A DNA stretch of 64,000 nucleotides from HXMU1420-13 sp963691715 (GCA_963691715.1 OY829281.1:1178001-1242000), one strand, 5' to 3'; positions 8,930 through 18,941 are shown, numbered from the stretch's first letter. The notes: generated from the letters alone by a model not told the origin. A program made the numbers and translations.

Positions 8930-11137
8930 TTGTATTTTATACTTACATATCTTTTACTATCTCTAGGCATTTTAATGCCTGGGGATGGTAATACTATTCA
9001 TGGTTATGTTTTAGATGCAGAAACAAAAGTACCTATTCCTTTTGTTTATGTTCATATCGAAGAATTAAACAGAACCAGTTCAACCGATGAGAATGGATAC
9101 TTTAGTATTCAGAATGTACCTGTCGGTGAGATACAAATTACGGCACATCGTTTAGGATATAAAACTAAATCACTTTCTTTTGAGCATCAAAACCCTGAAA
9201 GTAGTACTGAACTTGAGATCTTATTAACTGCTACTCTTTTAAGTTCTCAATCTATTGAAATTACTGCAGATGCTTCTGTAAATGGTGCTCATCTTATAAA
9301 TGTATCTGAGAAAATTTATGGAGATGATTTAAGACAAGAAATGGGAGCAACGATTTCACAAACGTTATCAAATGTATCTGGTTTTAGTCAACGAACAATG
9401 GGATCCACACCGAGCCGACCAATCATTCGGGGTTTAGGTGATGAACGACTTTTAATATTAGAAGATGGCATCAATAGCGGCGACGTTTCGGATCAATCAC
9501 CAGATCATTCGGTTACTGTAGAGTCATCTACTACACAAGAAATAGAAATTGCTCGAGGGCCCACTGCACTAGCCTATGGTGCAAATGCTGTAGGCGGTAT
9601 TGTGAATATCGTAAGTAATAAAATTAGTTCAACTATCCCTCAAAATATAAGTGGTTCTTTTTCAATATCTGGCGAGACTGTAAATACAGGAGGTTCAACA
9701 TCAGCATTTATTAGTATACCACTGAATAACTTTGTTATAAACACCAATATAGCAGGCAGAACTAACCTAGACACAAAAACGCCAATTGGTGATGTCAAAA
9801 ATACCTATTCAAATACATTGTCTACCTCATTAGGAATGAGTTATGTCAAAGATTGGGGCTTCATTGGAGCATCTTTTTCTTACTATGATACAGAGTTTGG
9901 TATTCCTCCAGATCCTGCTGGTCACCCCGATGGGGTTGTTCTTGATATGCAGAAATATCAATATGTATTGAAAGCAGAATACATTATTGATAATGATTTT
10001 TTAAAAGTTTGGGAGACAGATTTTTCTATTAATAACTACCATCATATAGAATTTGAAGCTACCGATTTAATTGGAATGGAGTTTGGATTAGTAACAACCA
10101 ACTTCAAATCAAAAATTTCACATAGCCAGTTAGGTATATTTGAAAAAGGTACTTTTGGCATATCTTTGGAATATGAAGACTATGCAGTAACTGGGGCTTC
10201 CACTCCGAATTCTAACAGTTTTTCTATGGGTGCATTTATTTTAGAAGAAAAAGATTTCAATAATGTACATCTAGAAATGGGATTGCGAATCGACCATGTA
10301 ACTAATGCTCCCCAGAAAAATGATCCTGAATCAAATATTGGAAATATTAGAACTAGACACTTTACTGCACTATCATCATCAGTTTCTGCTATTTATCCAT
10401 TTACAGATAATATACATATAGGTGCTTCTTTGTTACACTCTTTCAGAGCACCATCCTTAGAAGAGTTATATTCAGAAGGTCCACATCTTGCTGTTTACAC
10501 TTTTGAAATCGGTAATCCAGATTTAGAAGCAGAAAGAGGAATAGCAAAGGAATTATTTTTAGCATACAATAATAAAAATACGGTACTAAAATCCGCTATT
10601 TACCACAATGGATTTTCGAATTATCTATATGCACAAGATACAGGCATAAAAAATAATAAAAATCCAGATCTTAATAATTATCAGTTCGTTGGTGTAGAAG
10701 CTCAGCTATATGGTTTTGAAATATCTGTTGAACAGCAGTTCTTCAATAATTTTCTTTTTAAAGGTTCTATGAATTACACTGTAGGGCAACAAAATGTGTC
10801 AGTAAGCAATTCTAATCAAGTACCTTTGCCTTTAATCCCTCCTTTAGCTTTAAAATCGTCTATAAAATACTCTCGCAATTCTTTTAGCATAGGCTCAAGG
10901 CTAACTTATAATGCTACCCAAAATGAATTAGGTGAGTTTGAAACCCCTACCGAAAGTTTTGTTTTATTAGATGGATTTGCATCTTTAAGAATACATTCTG
11001 GTGAGCTATTACACACCCTTTCGTTTAATGCTACAAATGTTACAAACGTAACCTATCGTAATCATCTTTCGATTATAAAGGATTTAAATCCAGAAGCAGG
11101 CCGAAATTTTAGCTTACTTTATCGCTTATATTTTTGA
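8930..11137 (+). CDS. ZnuD-like TonB-dependent outer-membrane receptor (probable metal uptake)
   Basis: A 735-residue outer-membrane receptor. It has a signal peptide (about 1-20), a CarboxypepD_reg-like domain (about 22-105), a TonB plug (about 125-235) and a beta-barrel ending in the terminal Phe (RLYF) typical of outer-membrane barrels. The plug reads RPIIRGLGDERLLILEDG, then SDQSPDHSVTVE and IEIARGPTALAYG. The SPDH segment and its surroundings match the ZnuD zinc-receptor family of Gram-negative bacteria. The start is TTG, with AAGG nine bases upstream; no ATG occurs until residue 16. It stops with TGA followed at once by TAA. Its upstream neighbours are two His-rich exported proteins, supporting a metal ligand. 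Confidence 0.85.
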   Translation: MYFILTYLLLSLGILMPGDGNTIHGYVLDAETKVPIPFVYVHIEELNRTSSTDENGYFSIQNVPVGEIQITAHRLGYKTKSLSFEHQNPESSTELEILLTATLLSSQSIEITADASVNGAHLINVSEKIYGDDLRQEMGATISQTLSNVSGFSQRTMGSTPSRPIIRGLGDERLLILEDGINSGDVSDQSPDHSVTVESSTTQEIEIARGPTALAYGANAVGGIVNIVSNKISSTIPQNISGSFSISGETVNTGGSTSAFISIPLNNFVINTNIAGRTNLDTKTPIGDVKNTYSNTLSTSLGMSYVKDWGFIGASFSYYDTEFGIPPDPAGHPDGVVLDMQKYQYVLKAEYIIDNDFLKVWETDFSINNYHHIEFEATDLIGMEFGLVTTNFKSKISHSQLGIFEKGTFGISLEYEDYAVTGASTPNSNSFSMGAFILEEKDFNNVHLEMGLRIDHVTNAPQKNDPESNIGNIRTRHFTALSSSVSAIYPFTDNIHIGASLLHSFRAPSLEELYSEGPHLAVYTFEIGNPDLEAERGIAKELFLAYNNKNTVLKSAIYHNGFSNYLYAQDTGIKNNKNPDLNNYQFVGVEAQLYGFEISVEQQFFNNFLFKGSMNYTVGQQNVSVSNSNQVPLPLIPPLALKSSIKYSRNSFSIGSRLTYNATQNELGEFETPTESFVLLDGFASLRIHSGELLHTLSFNATNVTNVTYRNHLSIIKDLNPEAGRNFSLLYRLYF

Positions 11138-11143
11138 TAAAAA

Positions 11144-11169
11144 AAGCCTCGGATATCAGGCCGAGGCTT
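11144..11169. terminator. Hairpin after the receptor gene, probable terminator
   Basis: AAGCCTCGG pairs with CCGAGGCTT around an eight-base loop. An A tract precedes it on the plus strand while the following T run is short, so it would terminate better on the minus strand. It may mainly protect the 3' end of the receptor mRNA. Confidence 0.6.
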
Positions 11170-11332
11170 AAGCTTTAGGAATGACTAGATGACTAGCTAT
11201 ATATAAATTTATTGTAAAGAGTATTTTCGTGTGCATTTGTTACAGTTGTTACAAAAAAAAATCATTTTTTTTAAAAAACACATTCAAAAGGTATTTTTCT
11301 TATGTTTTAAGTGAATTAAAAAGAAAAATCAT

Positions 11333-11791
11333 TTGATTTACCAAAGCTATTTAAATACACCCATAGGATTTTTGCGTTTTCTATCTAATGGTGTAGCAAT
11401 TACTGAAATAAAATTTATGGATACTGATGGACCAGAAGACCCAGATATCCATACTGAATCAGCAAGAACACAACTCCAAGAATATTTTGATGGCCGTAGA
11501 GACTCTTTCCAGATCAAGATTCAAACAAATGGGACAGATTTTGAATACAAAGTATGGGAAGAATTAAAAAACATACCTTTTGGTATGACTACTAGCTATG
11601 GTGAGATAGCAAAAAAAATTGGTACTAAAAAAATGGCTCAAGCGGTAGGTTCAGCAAATGGAAAAAATCCTATAGCAGTGGTAATCCCTTGCCATAGAGT
11701 AATAGGTGCTAATAATGATCTTATTGGATATTCTGGTGGTCTAGACCGAAAAAAATGGTTATTAAAACATGAAGGTGCGCTTTTACTGTAA
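11333..11791 (+). CDS. ogt: Methylated-DNA--protein-cysteine S-methyltransferase
   Basis: DNA repair protein that removes alkyl groups from O6-alkylguanine onto its own cysteine. The acceptor motif IPCHRV is present with Cys120. The preceding helix-turn-helix region (TTSYGEIAKKIGTKK) and the Asn of SANGKNPIA are typical. The C-terminal YSGGLDRKKWLLKHEG matches the family end. At 152 residues it is the short Ogt type, with no Ada regulatory domain. The start is TTG in an A-rich leader with no ATG before residue 29. The 195 bases upstream are AT-rich with the hairpin of the preceding gene. Cytoplasmic; stand-alone gene. Confidence 0.92.
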   Translation: MIYQSYLNTPIGFLRFLSNGVAITEIKFMDTDGPEDPDIHTESARTQLQEYFDGRRDSFQIKIQTNGTDFEYKVWEELKNIPFGMTTSYGEIAKKIGTKKMAQAVGSANGKNPIAVVIPCHRVIGANNDLIGYSGGLDRKKWLLKHEGALLL

Positions 11792-11845
11792 CCTATTATT
11801 TAGTATAAACTAAAATGAATTGATACATCCCGTGAAGTCTAACAT

Positions 11846-13441
11846 ATGATGCTTATGAAAAAATTGATGTTACTTATTATTTCAATACTACTTCCAACTA
11901 TAATACTATTTGCACAAATGCCCGATTCTCCTCCTCGTAATGAAGGAGATGGACCGTTTGAACGATTGATAATTAGGGGTGTACATTTGATAGATGGTAC
12001 AGGAGCACCTGCCACAGGTCCAGTTGATATTGTTGTTGAAGGAAATCGAATAACTCAAATAAGCACTGTTGGATACCCAGGGTTACCAATTAATGAGACT
12101 AGACGACCCAAAGCAGATAAAAATACTCACGTGCTAGATTCTGAAGGAATGTATCTCTTACCTGGCTTTATTGATATGCATGCCCATACTGGTGGTAATG
12201 CCCAGGGTACTACCCCAGAATATGTATATAAACTATGGCTAGCACATGGTATAACAACCATTAGAGAACCAGGGTCTTTTCTTGGGATGGATTGGAACCT
12301 TCGACATCGCGAATTAAGTAAAAAAAATGAAATTACTGCTCCTAGAATATCCGCTTGGATAGGATTTGGACAAGGATTCAACAGTGAAATTATTACTCCC
12401 AAACAAGCTAGAGAGTGGGTAAAAATGATTGATGATCGTGGTGCAGACGGTATCAAATTTTTTGGAGCTTCTCCTGAGGTTTACTCTGCTGCCATCGACG
12501 AAGCCAATTTAAGAGGATTAGGCACGATGACACATCATGCTCAAACTCGAGTAGTTTACAATAATGTATTACAATCAGCTAGACTTGGACTAACAAGTAT
12601 GACACATTGGTATGGTCTACCAGAAGCATTATTTGAAGATAAAATTATCCAAGATTACCCTCTTGACTATAACTACAATAACGAACAGCATCGATTTGAA
12701 GAGGCAGGCAAATTGTGGGCTCAAGCTGCTGAACCTGGTTCAGATAAGTGGAATAATGTAATGGATGAATTAATAGATCTAGATTTTACACTTAATCCAA
12801 CATTCACTATTTACGAGGCCAGTCGTGATTTAATGGCGCAACGCAGAGCTGAATGGCATGAAAAATATACCTTGCCTTCTTTATGGAGATTTTATGCCCC
12901 AAGTAGAATATCACATGGTTCATATTGGCTAGATTGGGGTACGGAACAAGAAGTTATGTGGAAAAAAAATTACAAACTATGGATGCAATTTATAAATGAG
13001 TATAAAAATAAAGGAGGACGTGTTACCCTTGGCTCTGATGCAGGATATATCTACAAATTATACGGATTCGCTTATATTCAAGAAATGGAATTATTCAGAG
13101 AAGCAGGTTTTCATCCTTTAGAAATCTTTCAATCGGCATCTATAAAGGCTGCGGAAGTTTTACGTAGAGATCATGAACTCGGAACAATCGAAGTAGGTAA
13201 ATTAGCAGACATGGTGCTCGTAGATGCGAACCCAATGGCAAATCTTAAAGTGCTTTATGGAACTGGAGCAATCATTGTAAATGAAGATAATAAAGTTGAA
13301 AGACATGGCGGTATTGTTTACACCATCAAGGATGGTATCATATTCGATGCCAAACAACTCTTAAAAGATGTTGAAGAAATGGTAAATCAAGCAAAAACAA
13401 AAGAAAATTTTACAATAACCCAACCTGGGTTAGAGTATTAA
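11846..13441 (+). CDS. Exported amidohydrolase-family protein
   Basis: A 531-residue metal-dependent hydrolase with an N-terminal signal peptide (MKKLMLLIISILLP...FAQ). The amidohydrolase metal site DMHAH (H112, H114) follows the usual composite N-terminal beta-sandwich. KFFG contributes the expected bridging-Lys position, THHAQ and THWYG contribute His, and GSDAGY carries the catalytic Asp. The C-terminal GKLADMVLVD segment is characteristic. It is closest in style to imidazolonepropionase-like/prolidase-like secreted amidohydrolases of this lineage. The substrate (dipeptide, cyclic amide or other) is unknown. Three ATG codons (11846, 11849, 11855) are possible; the difference only affects residues before the signal peptide. 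A small secreted protein and a PepSY protein follow on the same strand. Confidence 0.85.
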   Translation: MMLMKKLMLLIISILLPTIILFAQMPDSPPRNEGDGPFERLIIRGVHLIDGTGAPATGPVDIVVEGNRITQISTVGYPGLPINETRRPKADKNTHVLDSEGMYLLPGFIDMHAHTGGNAQGTTPEYVYKLWLAHGITTIREPGSFLGMDWNLRHRELSKKNEITAPRISAWIGFGQGFNSEIITPKQAREWVKMIDDRGADGIKFFGASPEVYSAAIDEANLRGLGTMTHHAQTRVVYNNVLQSARLGLTSMTHWYGLPEALFEDKIIQDYPLDYNYNNEQHRFEEAGKLWAQAAEPGSDKWNNVMDELIDLDFTLNPTFTIYEASRDLMAQRRAEWHEKYTLPSLWRFYAPSRISHGSYWLDWGTEQEVMWKKNYKLWMQFINEYKNKGGRVTLGSDAGYIYKLYGFAYIQEMELFREAGFHPLEIFQSASIKAAEVLRRDHELGTIEVGKLADMVLVDANPMANLKVLYGTGAIIVNEDNKVERHGGIVYTIKDGIIFDAKQLLKDVEEMVNQAKTKENFTITQPGLEY

Positions 13442-13495
13442 AATCAATAACAATTATTCCGTAATTTCAGGTACTCACACATCAAACTATTTGTA

Positions 13496-13948
13496 ATGAG
13501 ACAACTACTATTAGGTATTTTTTTTATCTTTTTTGGAATGCCAATCACTGCTCAAAACACAATTTCTGTTGGAGTAGATCTAAGTTCTAACTCGATTTCT
13601 AATAACTACGAGTTATATGAAAATACTGCTATTGCATTCGATATTGGATTTATTTTATCCAAAAAGTATTCCCTAATACTTAACCCCCAAATTCAGTTCC
13701 AAAAACAGAATAATTCTTATGAATTAGAAGAAATAGGCACCACCATACCTTATCATGGACCCAGTTTTGTGCTTATGTTTAACCATTCAAATAATCTATA
13801 TGCTGTTGAATATATTTGGGGAGTTGAATTAGAACTTTATGAATTCCCAATTGAGTTATATGTTGATGCAGGTCCTTCATTCCAATTTACGGAAGAAAGT
13901 AATTCATTTACACTTACTTCTTCTTTTGGCATACGATATAAGCTGTAA
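13496..13948 (+). CDS. Small secreted or outer-membrane protein of unknown function
   Basis: A 150-residue protein with a signal peptide (MRQLLLGIFFIFFGMPITA). The mature part has alternating hydrophobic and polar residues (IAFDIGFIL, YSLILNPQIQF, IELYVDAGPSFQF) and ends in GIRYKL, as expected of a small outer-membrane beta-barrel. No catalytic residue is evident. It starts 54 bases after the amidohydrolase and is followed 12 bases later by the PepSY gene, so the three may be one transcript. No family is recognised. Confidence 0.7.
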   Translation: MRQLLLGIFFIFFGMPITAQNTISVGVDLSSNSISNNYELYENTAIAFDIGFILSKKYSLILNPQIQFQKQNNSYELEEIGTTIPYHGPSFVLMFNHSNNLYAVEYIWGVELELYEFPIELYVDAGPSFQFTEESNSFTLTSSFGIRYKL

Positions 13949-13960
13949 GCGATTTAAAGA

Positions 13961-14515
13961 ATGAAGCGGCATCTAAAAAAAGACTCAAGAAAAATTCATA
14001 GAATTGGTGCAATTATTATAGCAGTTCCTTTTTTAATAATTTTGGTAACCGGACTACTTCTGCAAGTAAAAAAAGATGTTTCTTGGGTACAACCTATATC
14101 TCAAGTTGGAATATCTAACATTCCAGTGCTTACTTTTGATGAGATTCTTATAATTTCAACATCTGTTCCTGAAGCAGAAATTACCTCCTGGGATGATATC
14201 GATCGATTAGATGTGCGCCCTGAAAAAGGAATGGTGAAAGTACGGGCAATAAACCATTGGGAAATTCAAATCGACACTGATACTGGCGATATACTTCAAA
14301 TCGAATATAGACGATCCGATATCATAGAAGCTTTGCACGACGGCTCATGGTTTTCTGATGCCACTAAATACTGGGTATTCCTTCCAACCGGTATAATTGT
14401 ACTTATTTTGTGGATTTCAGGTGTATATTTATTTTTTATACCCATACTTAATAAGCGTAGAAATTTGAAAAGAATCCCAACAATAAAAGAAAAGAGTAGA
14501 AGGAAAAACTCATAG
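13961..14515 (+). CDS. PepSY-associated transmembrane protein
   Basis: A 184-residue inner-membrane protein. An N-terminal helix (RKIHRIGAIIIAVPFLIILV, about 12-32) carries the Arg-x-x-His pattern of PepSY-TM proteins. A periplasmic region (about 35-140) contains a PepSY-like segment (WEIQIDTDTGDILQI). A second helix (about 146-168) is followed by a very basic tail (NKRRNLKRI). Full-length PepSY-TM proteins, often linked to iron uptake or ferric reduction, are about twice this size, so this is a short two-helix member. Its function is unproven. It is probably co-transcribed with the preceding small protein (12 bases apart). Confidence 0.75.
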   Translation: MKRHLKKDSRKIHRIGAIIIAVPFLIILVTGLLLQVKKDVSWVQPISQVGISNIPVLTFDEILIISTSVPEAEITSWDDIDRLDVRPEKGMVKVRAINHWEIQIDTDTGDILQIEYRRSDIIEALHDGSWFSDATKYWVFLPTGIIVLILWISGVYLFFIPILNKRRNLKRIPTIKEKSRRKNS

Positions 14516-14828
14516 TGATTCTAAAGATTAGTCTATCTAATTAACAAGAAGACATCACTTTAGACTTCCTCCGATTAAATTAGGTTACACTAACCTTTGT
14601 TATTGAATCCAAAGTACATATAGATGCATATTTATGACTTGTTTCTTTTAGCCTACCCTTTTGCTTCCATACTCTTTTTATAAAATGAAGCATTCTACAT
14701 GATCATTATTGTGGATAATATATTTTTTCATTTACTTCTTAAAATCAGGGGTATATTAGTTCTTCTAGAATATTGAACTCATATAGCTTAACTGTACTCA
14801 TTTAATCTTCAATCAATTTTATATAATT
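14516..14828. other. Intergenic region upstream of the GH81 gene
   Basis: 313 bases, AT-rich, with no credible open frame or RNA. It holds the 15-base palindrome described separately and must carry the promoter of the glucanase gene; no clear promoter boxes could be assigned. Confidence 0.5.
14582..14596. promoter_or_regulatory. Candidate operator: palindrome AGGTTA-CAC-TAACCT
   Basis: A perfect 6-base inverted repeat with a 3-base spacer, about 230 bases upstream of the GH81 start. There is no T tract, so it is not a terminator. The size fits a dimeric repressor site, but no cognate regulator is encoded nearby. Confidence 0.3.
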
Positions 14829-17800
14829 ATGCGATTTCAAAAAAGAAATGCATGTTTTATCACATCTTTAGTTTTTTTATTCTCAATCTTTGTTCACTCC
14901 ATTTTACTTGCCCAATCTGTTCAAATTGGTAAAGGGAGTTATACCGTTGAATTACCAGATGGGCAGTTAAGCGCTTTAGATGAAAATGGGAATTCAATTT
15001 CACCAAATATTGGAGGAAATTTTACAAAATTAGAATGGTTTTCAAGTTATGTGCCGGTAACAACTAATGATTTTTGGAGCAGTACCCTTTTTAGATATTC
15101 TCCTGAAGAGCCAAGTTATATCCATGCACATCCTTTTCAGCTAAATATAACACCTTCGGGTGTTACCCTAGGGTATGCAAACCAAGTTACGCGTGCAGTA
15201 ATAGGCTCAAACTTCTTAGATGACTACACTTACTTTACCGAGGGGGAATTAAGTGTTGGGTTATTAGGTGTCACTGAATCAAACTTTAAAGCAACGGATT
15301 ATTCAGACTGGACTGCCACCACCACTTGGACCACAGATTCTACCAGTTTAGAAGTAACCTATGGGCATGGCTTACCATTTGTATACATCACAATAGATGG
15401 AGCAGAAATTGTTTTATCAAGCGAAAAAAATCCTTCAATTTGGCATCAAGATGGAAATGTACTAGGGGTTTCTATTGATGGAAAATATTTTGGAGTATTC
15501 GCTCCAAGCGGTACACAATGGAATTCAGAATTTCCTTTACAATCTAATTTAAACGGTGAGGATTTCCTTTCAATAGCTATTTTACCCGATTCCAGCCTAA
15601 GTACCTTTAATTATTTTAAAAATCATGCTTATGCATTTATCGATGAAACTGAAGCTATTTGGAATTTCAACCCCGAAACCAATAAAGTAAATGTATCTTA
15701 CGAAATTAGTACAACTTTAATGGATGATAGCGAATCTCACGTAAACAATACTCTTCAAGCCCTATATAAGCATCAATGGTTACATACCAATAATTCATTA
15801 ACCAATTTTAGTTATGTTTCACCAAGAGGAACAATGAAGGTATTTGAAGGAAATAGTTTTTCTACAAGCAATACTTTTATCGGTATTCTACCATTTCTTC
15901 CCGATCTAGGTAATTATGACAGAACAAAATTGTTACAGTATTTGAATGAAGGTGCCATAGGCCCTCTCAGCTCAAGTAGCTCATCATACGATAGCGGCAA
16001 AGAAATGGGTAAGTATGCACAATTAATTCATATTGCTGATCAACTTGGTGACCTAAAAACAAAAAACAGTTTACTAGATGAATTAAAGATAGCACTTGAA
16101 AGTTGGTTGACCGCAGGAGGAACCCAACAATATTTTTACGATGAAGATTGGAAAGCATTAATAGGATTTCCTGCAAGTCATGGCTCAAATACTTCACTTA
16201 ATGATCAACACTTTCATCATGGGTATGCCATATTTGCTGCTTCAACCATAGCAAAATTTGATAATACCTGGGCTGCTCAAGAAAATTGGGGCGGCATGAT
16301 AAATTTGTTGATAAAAAATGCGAGTAACTGGGATAAAAAAGAAAAAGATTTTCCATATCTCCGAAATTTTGATATCTATGCTGGACATAGCTGGGCGAAT
16401 GGTCATGCAACCTGGTTTCTAGGAAATAACCAAGAATCTAGTTCAGAGTCTATGAATTATGCTGCAAGTACATTTTTATGGGGAGAGATTACTGGACAAG
16501 AAGAAATCCGAGACCTAGGCGCTTACCTGTATACCATCGAATCGGAAGCCATTGAACAATATTGGTTTGACATAGATAATGATGTATTTCCTGAAAGTTT
16601 TGACCACAAAACTGCTGGAATGATAACAGGAGCAGGTGCTATTCACGGTACTTGGTTTAGTTCAAATATTGAAATGATTCATGGAATCAATTTCTTACCT
16701 ATAACTTCAGGTTCTTTATACTTAAGTAAACATCCAAATTATATTAAAAGTAATTACAATGAAATTTTAGAAACAAGAGGTTCTGATCCCCTCTACTGGA
16801 AAGATATACTTTGGTCATATTTAGCTCTTTCTGATGCCGAACTTGCACTTAATAACTTCGATAGCGATACGAATTATGAAATATTTGATGGCGATTCTAA
16901 GGCTCGAACTATGCATTGGCTACATAACTTAAAGGTACTAGGACACATTGATTCTGAAGTGCAAGCAGATGTGCCATCATACAATGTATTTGTGAACTCA
17001 AATAACGATACAACATATATTGCATATAACCCCCACCCTTTTACGAAAAAAGTAACATTCACTAATGGATTTTCTTTTGATGTACCAGCGAAAGAAACCA
17101 TGGCTTTTAATAGATCCATGTCGGCTGATACCGTTGGTAAACCAACCGCTATACCAATCTTTGAATCATTAAATGTACTTTCCATATTTAGTGAATTCTA
17201 TGAAGCCGCAACAGGCATTATATTAAAAAACGACTCATCTAACACTACATCTCCCAGCTTTAAATCAGTTGCAGGTAATAATGTTATTCTATTAGAACAC
17301 CTTGATGAACAACACATAGAATTTGCATCTCCATTAGATATTTCAACCAGAACACATTTTTTTAGTAATATTTGGTCTTTTAATGGAAATGGCATAACTA
17401 TTTCATTAACACAAGGAGAAAATATCAGTGCTGAAATTAGCCTTGAATTATCTTCGGATGAATGGATGGAAATTCAAATTGATATGGCGAATTTCGATGG
17501 CACCATCGATATAACGCAAATAGATGGAATGATCATTAAAGGTAATGAAACGATCGTTATTGATGATCTTCTATTTTATGGAAACACTCCTGTTAAAGAG
17601 GGGCCTGCGATATCAGCTGAAATAAATGAATATGTACCTGAAAATATAATTTCAATTTTTAGTGAGAAATTTGAAAATATACAAAATACAAATTTCACTC
17701 CAGATCAAGATCAAACAACAGAAGTCTCTTTTTTTATGGTACATGGAGATTCGACTCTACAATTAAAAAATTTAGATCATCACTTTATATCCTTCGAAAG

Positions 17801-18941
17801 CAATATAGATGCATCGAGTATGGTAAAATTTCACTTTAACTACTGGACACAAGAAACTGAGAATTTAAGCGTAAGCTTATTGAATGAAAATGGAAATGAA
17901 GCATCACATTCAATTAATGTAAAAAAACATACTTGGCAGCGAATAGAACTTTCATTGGCTGATGTATTCAGCAATATTTCATTAAATGAAATTTCTCACC
18001 TTAAATTCGATGGCGATGGTACAATTTTTATCGACAACATTTTCTTCTATAAATATCCAGAAATAACAGAAGCCCCTGCACCTGAACTTGATCCAGAATA
18101 TGTTTTTTCTTTATTTAGCGATACTTATACAGAATATAGAGAGGCATATCCGATTTATAGTAAAATGAATGAAACCATATTTAGCGCACCTCATGATGCA
18201 TCAACCGTTGAAGTGACAGATATTAATGGCAATAATGTGCTGTATTACGACAATGGTAGATATGCAATTGTAGAATTTTTCAAAGGTATAAGTGCTGATG
18301 GGGTTGTTAATAATGGAATCGATGGGCGTAAATTCACTAATATTCGATTCGACTTTTACACCCAAGATGAAGTGAGTTCGCAAGATCGGCTGGAATATAA
18401 ACTAGTTGATTTTGGAGGTGATGCATATGGTGGTGGAAATGATACCGAAGACAGTTGGTGGTTCACTCAAGAATCCAATCCAAAACTAGAAAGTCATAAA
18501 TGGATTACTGTTGATATCCCATTGGATGATTTACCAAACATGACGTCTAGAGAACACCTCTCTCAGATGTTGTTATTTGCAATACGTGGAGATATTAAAA
18601 ATTACTACATCGATAATTTATATTTTTATAGTAATGAAATCATCAATTCAAATGATGATGAACATTTGGATATACCAAAAATATTGAATCTTTATCAAAA
18701 TTATCCAAATCCCTTTAATCCAAGTACAAATATTCAGTTTAGCATCCCAAAAACATCAACGGTTAGTCTTACAATTTTCAATGCAATTGGCCAGAAGGTG
18801 GCTACATTGGTAGATTCACAATTATCTCCTGGCACATATACCATGGCTTGGGATGCCTCTCGCGTCTCTTCGGGAGTATATTTTTACCAGTTGAATTCCA
18901 ACGGGAATGTACAAACCAAACAAATGTTGTTAATCAAATAA
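14829..18941 (+). CDS. Secreted GH81 endo-beta-1,3-glucanase with three C-terminal repeats and a sorting tail
   Basis: A 1370-residue exported enzyme that would cleave beta-1,3-glucan such as laminarin. After a signal peptide (about 1-28) the GH81 core spans roughly 45-690. It shows YDSGKEMGKYAQL, LNDQHFHHGYAIFAA, YAGHSWANG, the acidic NNQESSSE segment (E536, E540) and MIHGINFLPIT. Three similar modules follow, each beginning with an LSIFSE-type strand at about residues 781 (VLSIFSEFYE), 937 (IISIFSEKFE) and 1089 (VFSLFSDTYT), probably beta-sandwich carbohydrate-binding domains. The last 85 residues (about 1285-1370) are a sorting domain with NYPNPFNPST and VSSGVYFYQL, as used by type IX-type secretion. 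The product is expected at the surface or released. A GH3 gene lies 12 kb downstream. Confidence 0.93.
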   Translation: MRFQKRNACFITSLVFLFSIFVHSILLAQSVQIGKGSYTVELPDGQLSALDENGNSISPNIGGNFTKLEWFSSYVPVTTNDFWSSTLFRYSPEEPSYIHAHPFQLNITPSGVTLGYANQVTRAVIGSNFLDDYTYFTEGELSVGLLGVTESNFKATDYSDWTATTTWTTDSTSLEVTYGHGLPFVYITIDGAEIVLSSEKNPSIWHQDGNVLGVSIDGKYFGVFAPSGTQWNSEFPLQSNLNGEDFLSIAILPDSSLSTFNYFKNHAYAFIDETEAIWNFNPETNKVNVSYEISTTLMDDSESHVNNTLQALYKHQWLHTNNSLTNFSYVSPRGTMKVFEGNSFSTSNTFIGILPFLPDLGNYDRTKLLQYLNEGAIGPLSSSSSSYDSGKEMGKYAQLIHIADQLGDLKTKNSLLDELKIALESWLTAGGTQQYFYDEDWKALIGFPASHGSNTSLNDQHFHHGYAIFAASTIAKFDNTWAAQENWGGMINLLIKNASNWDKKEKDFPYLRNFDIYAGHSWANGHATWFLGNNQESSSESMNYAASTFLWGEITGQEEIRDLGAYLYTIESEAIEQYWFDIDNDVFPESFDHKTAGMITGAGAIHGTWFSSNIEMIHGINFLPITSGSLYLSKHPNYIKSNYNEILETRGSDPLYWKDILWSYLALSDAELALNNFDSDTNYEIFDGDSKARTMHWLHNLKVLGHIDSEVQADVPSYNVFVNSNNDTTYIAYNPHPFTKKVTFTNGFSFDVPAKETMAFNRSMSADTVGKPTAIPIFESLNVLSIFSEFYEAATGIILKNDSSNTTSPSFKSVAGNNVILLEHLDEQHIEFASPLDISTRTHFFSNIWSFNGNGITISLTQGENISAEISLELSSDEWMEIQIDMANFDGTIDITQIDGMIIKGNETIVIDDLLFYGNTPVKEGPAISAEINEYVPENIISIFSEKFENIQNTNFTPDQDQTTEVSFFMVHGDSTLQLKNLDHHFISFESNIDASSMVKFHFNYWTQETENLSVSLLNENGNEASHSINVKKHTWQRIELSLADVFSNISLNEISHLKFDGDGTIFIDNIFFYKYPEITEAPAPELDPEYVFSLFSDTYTEYREAYPIYSKMNETIFSAPHDASTVEVTDINGNNVLYYDNGRYAIVEFFKGISADGVVNNGIDGRKFTNIRFDFYTQDEVSSQDRLEYKLVDFGGDAYGGGNDTEDSWWFTQESNPKLESHKWITVDIPLDDLPNMTSREHLSQMLLFAIRGDIKNYYIDNLYFYSNEIINSNDDEHLDIPKILNLYQNYPNPFNPSTNIQFSIPKTSTVSLTIFNAIGQKVATLVDSQLSPGTYTMAWDASRVSSGVYFYQLNSNGNVQTKQMLLIK

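Noticed and set aside
11144..11169. Riboswitch or attenuator for ogt
   Set aside because: A single short hairpin directly after the receptor stop codon and 160 bases from ogt is better explained as a 3' hairpin; no conserved riboswitch core was recognised.
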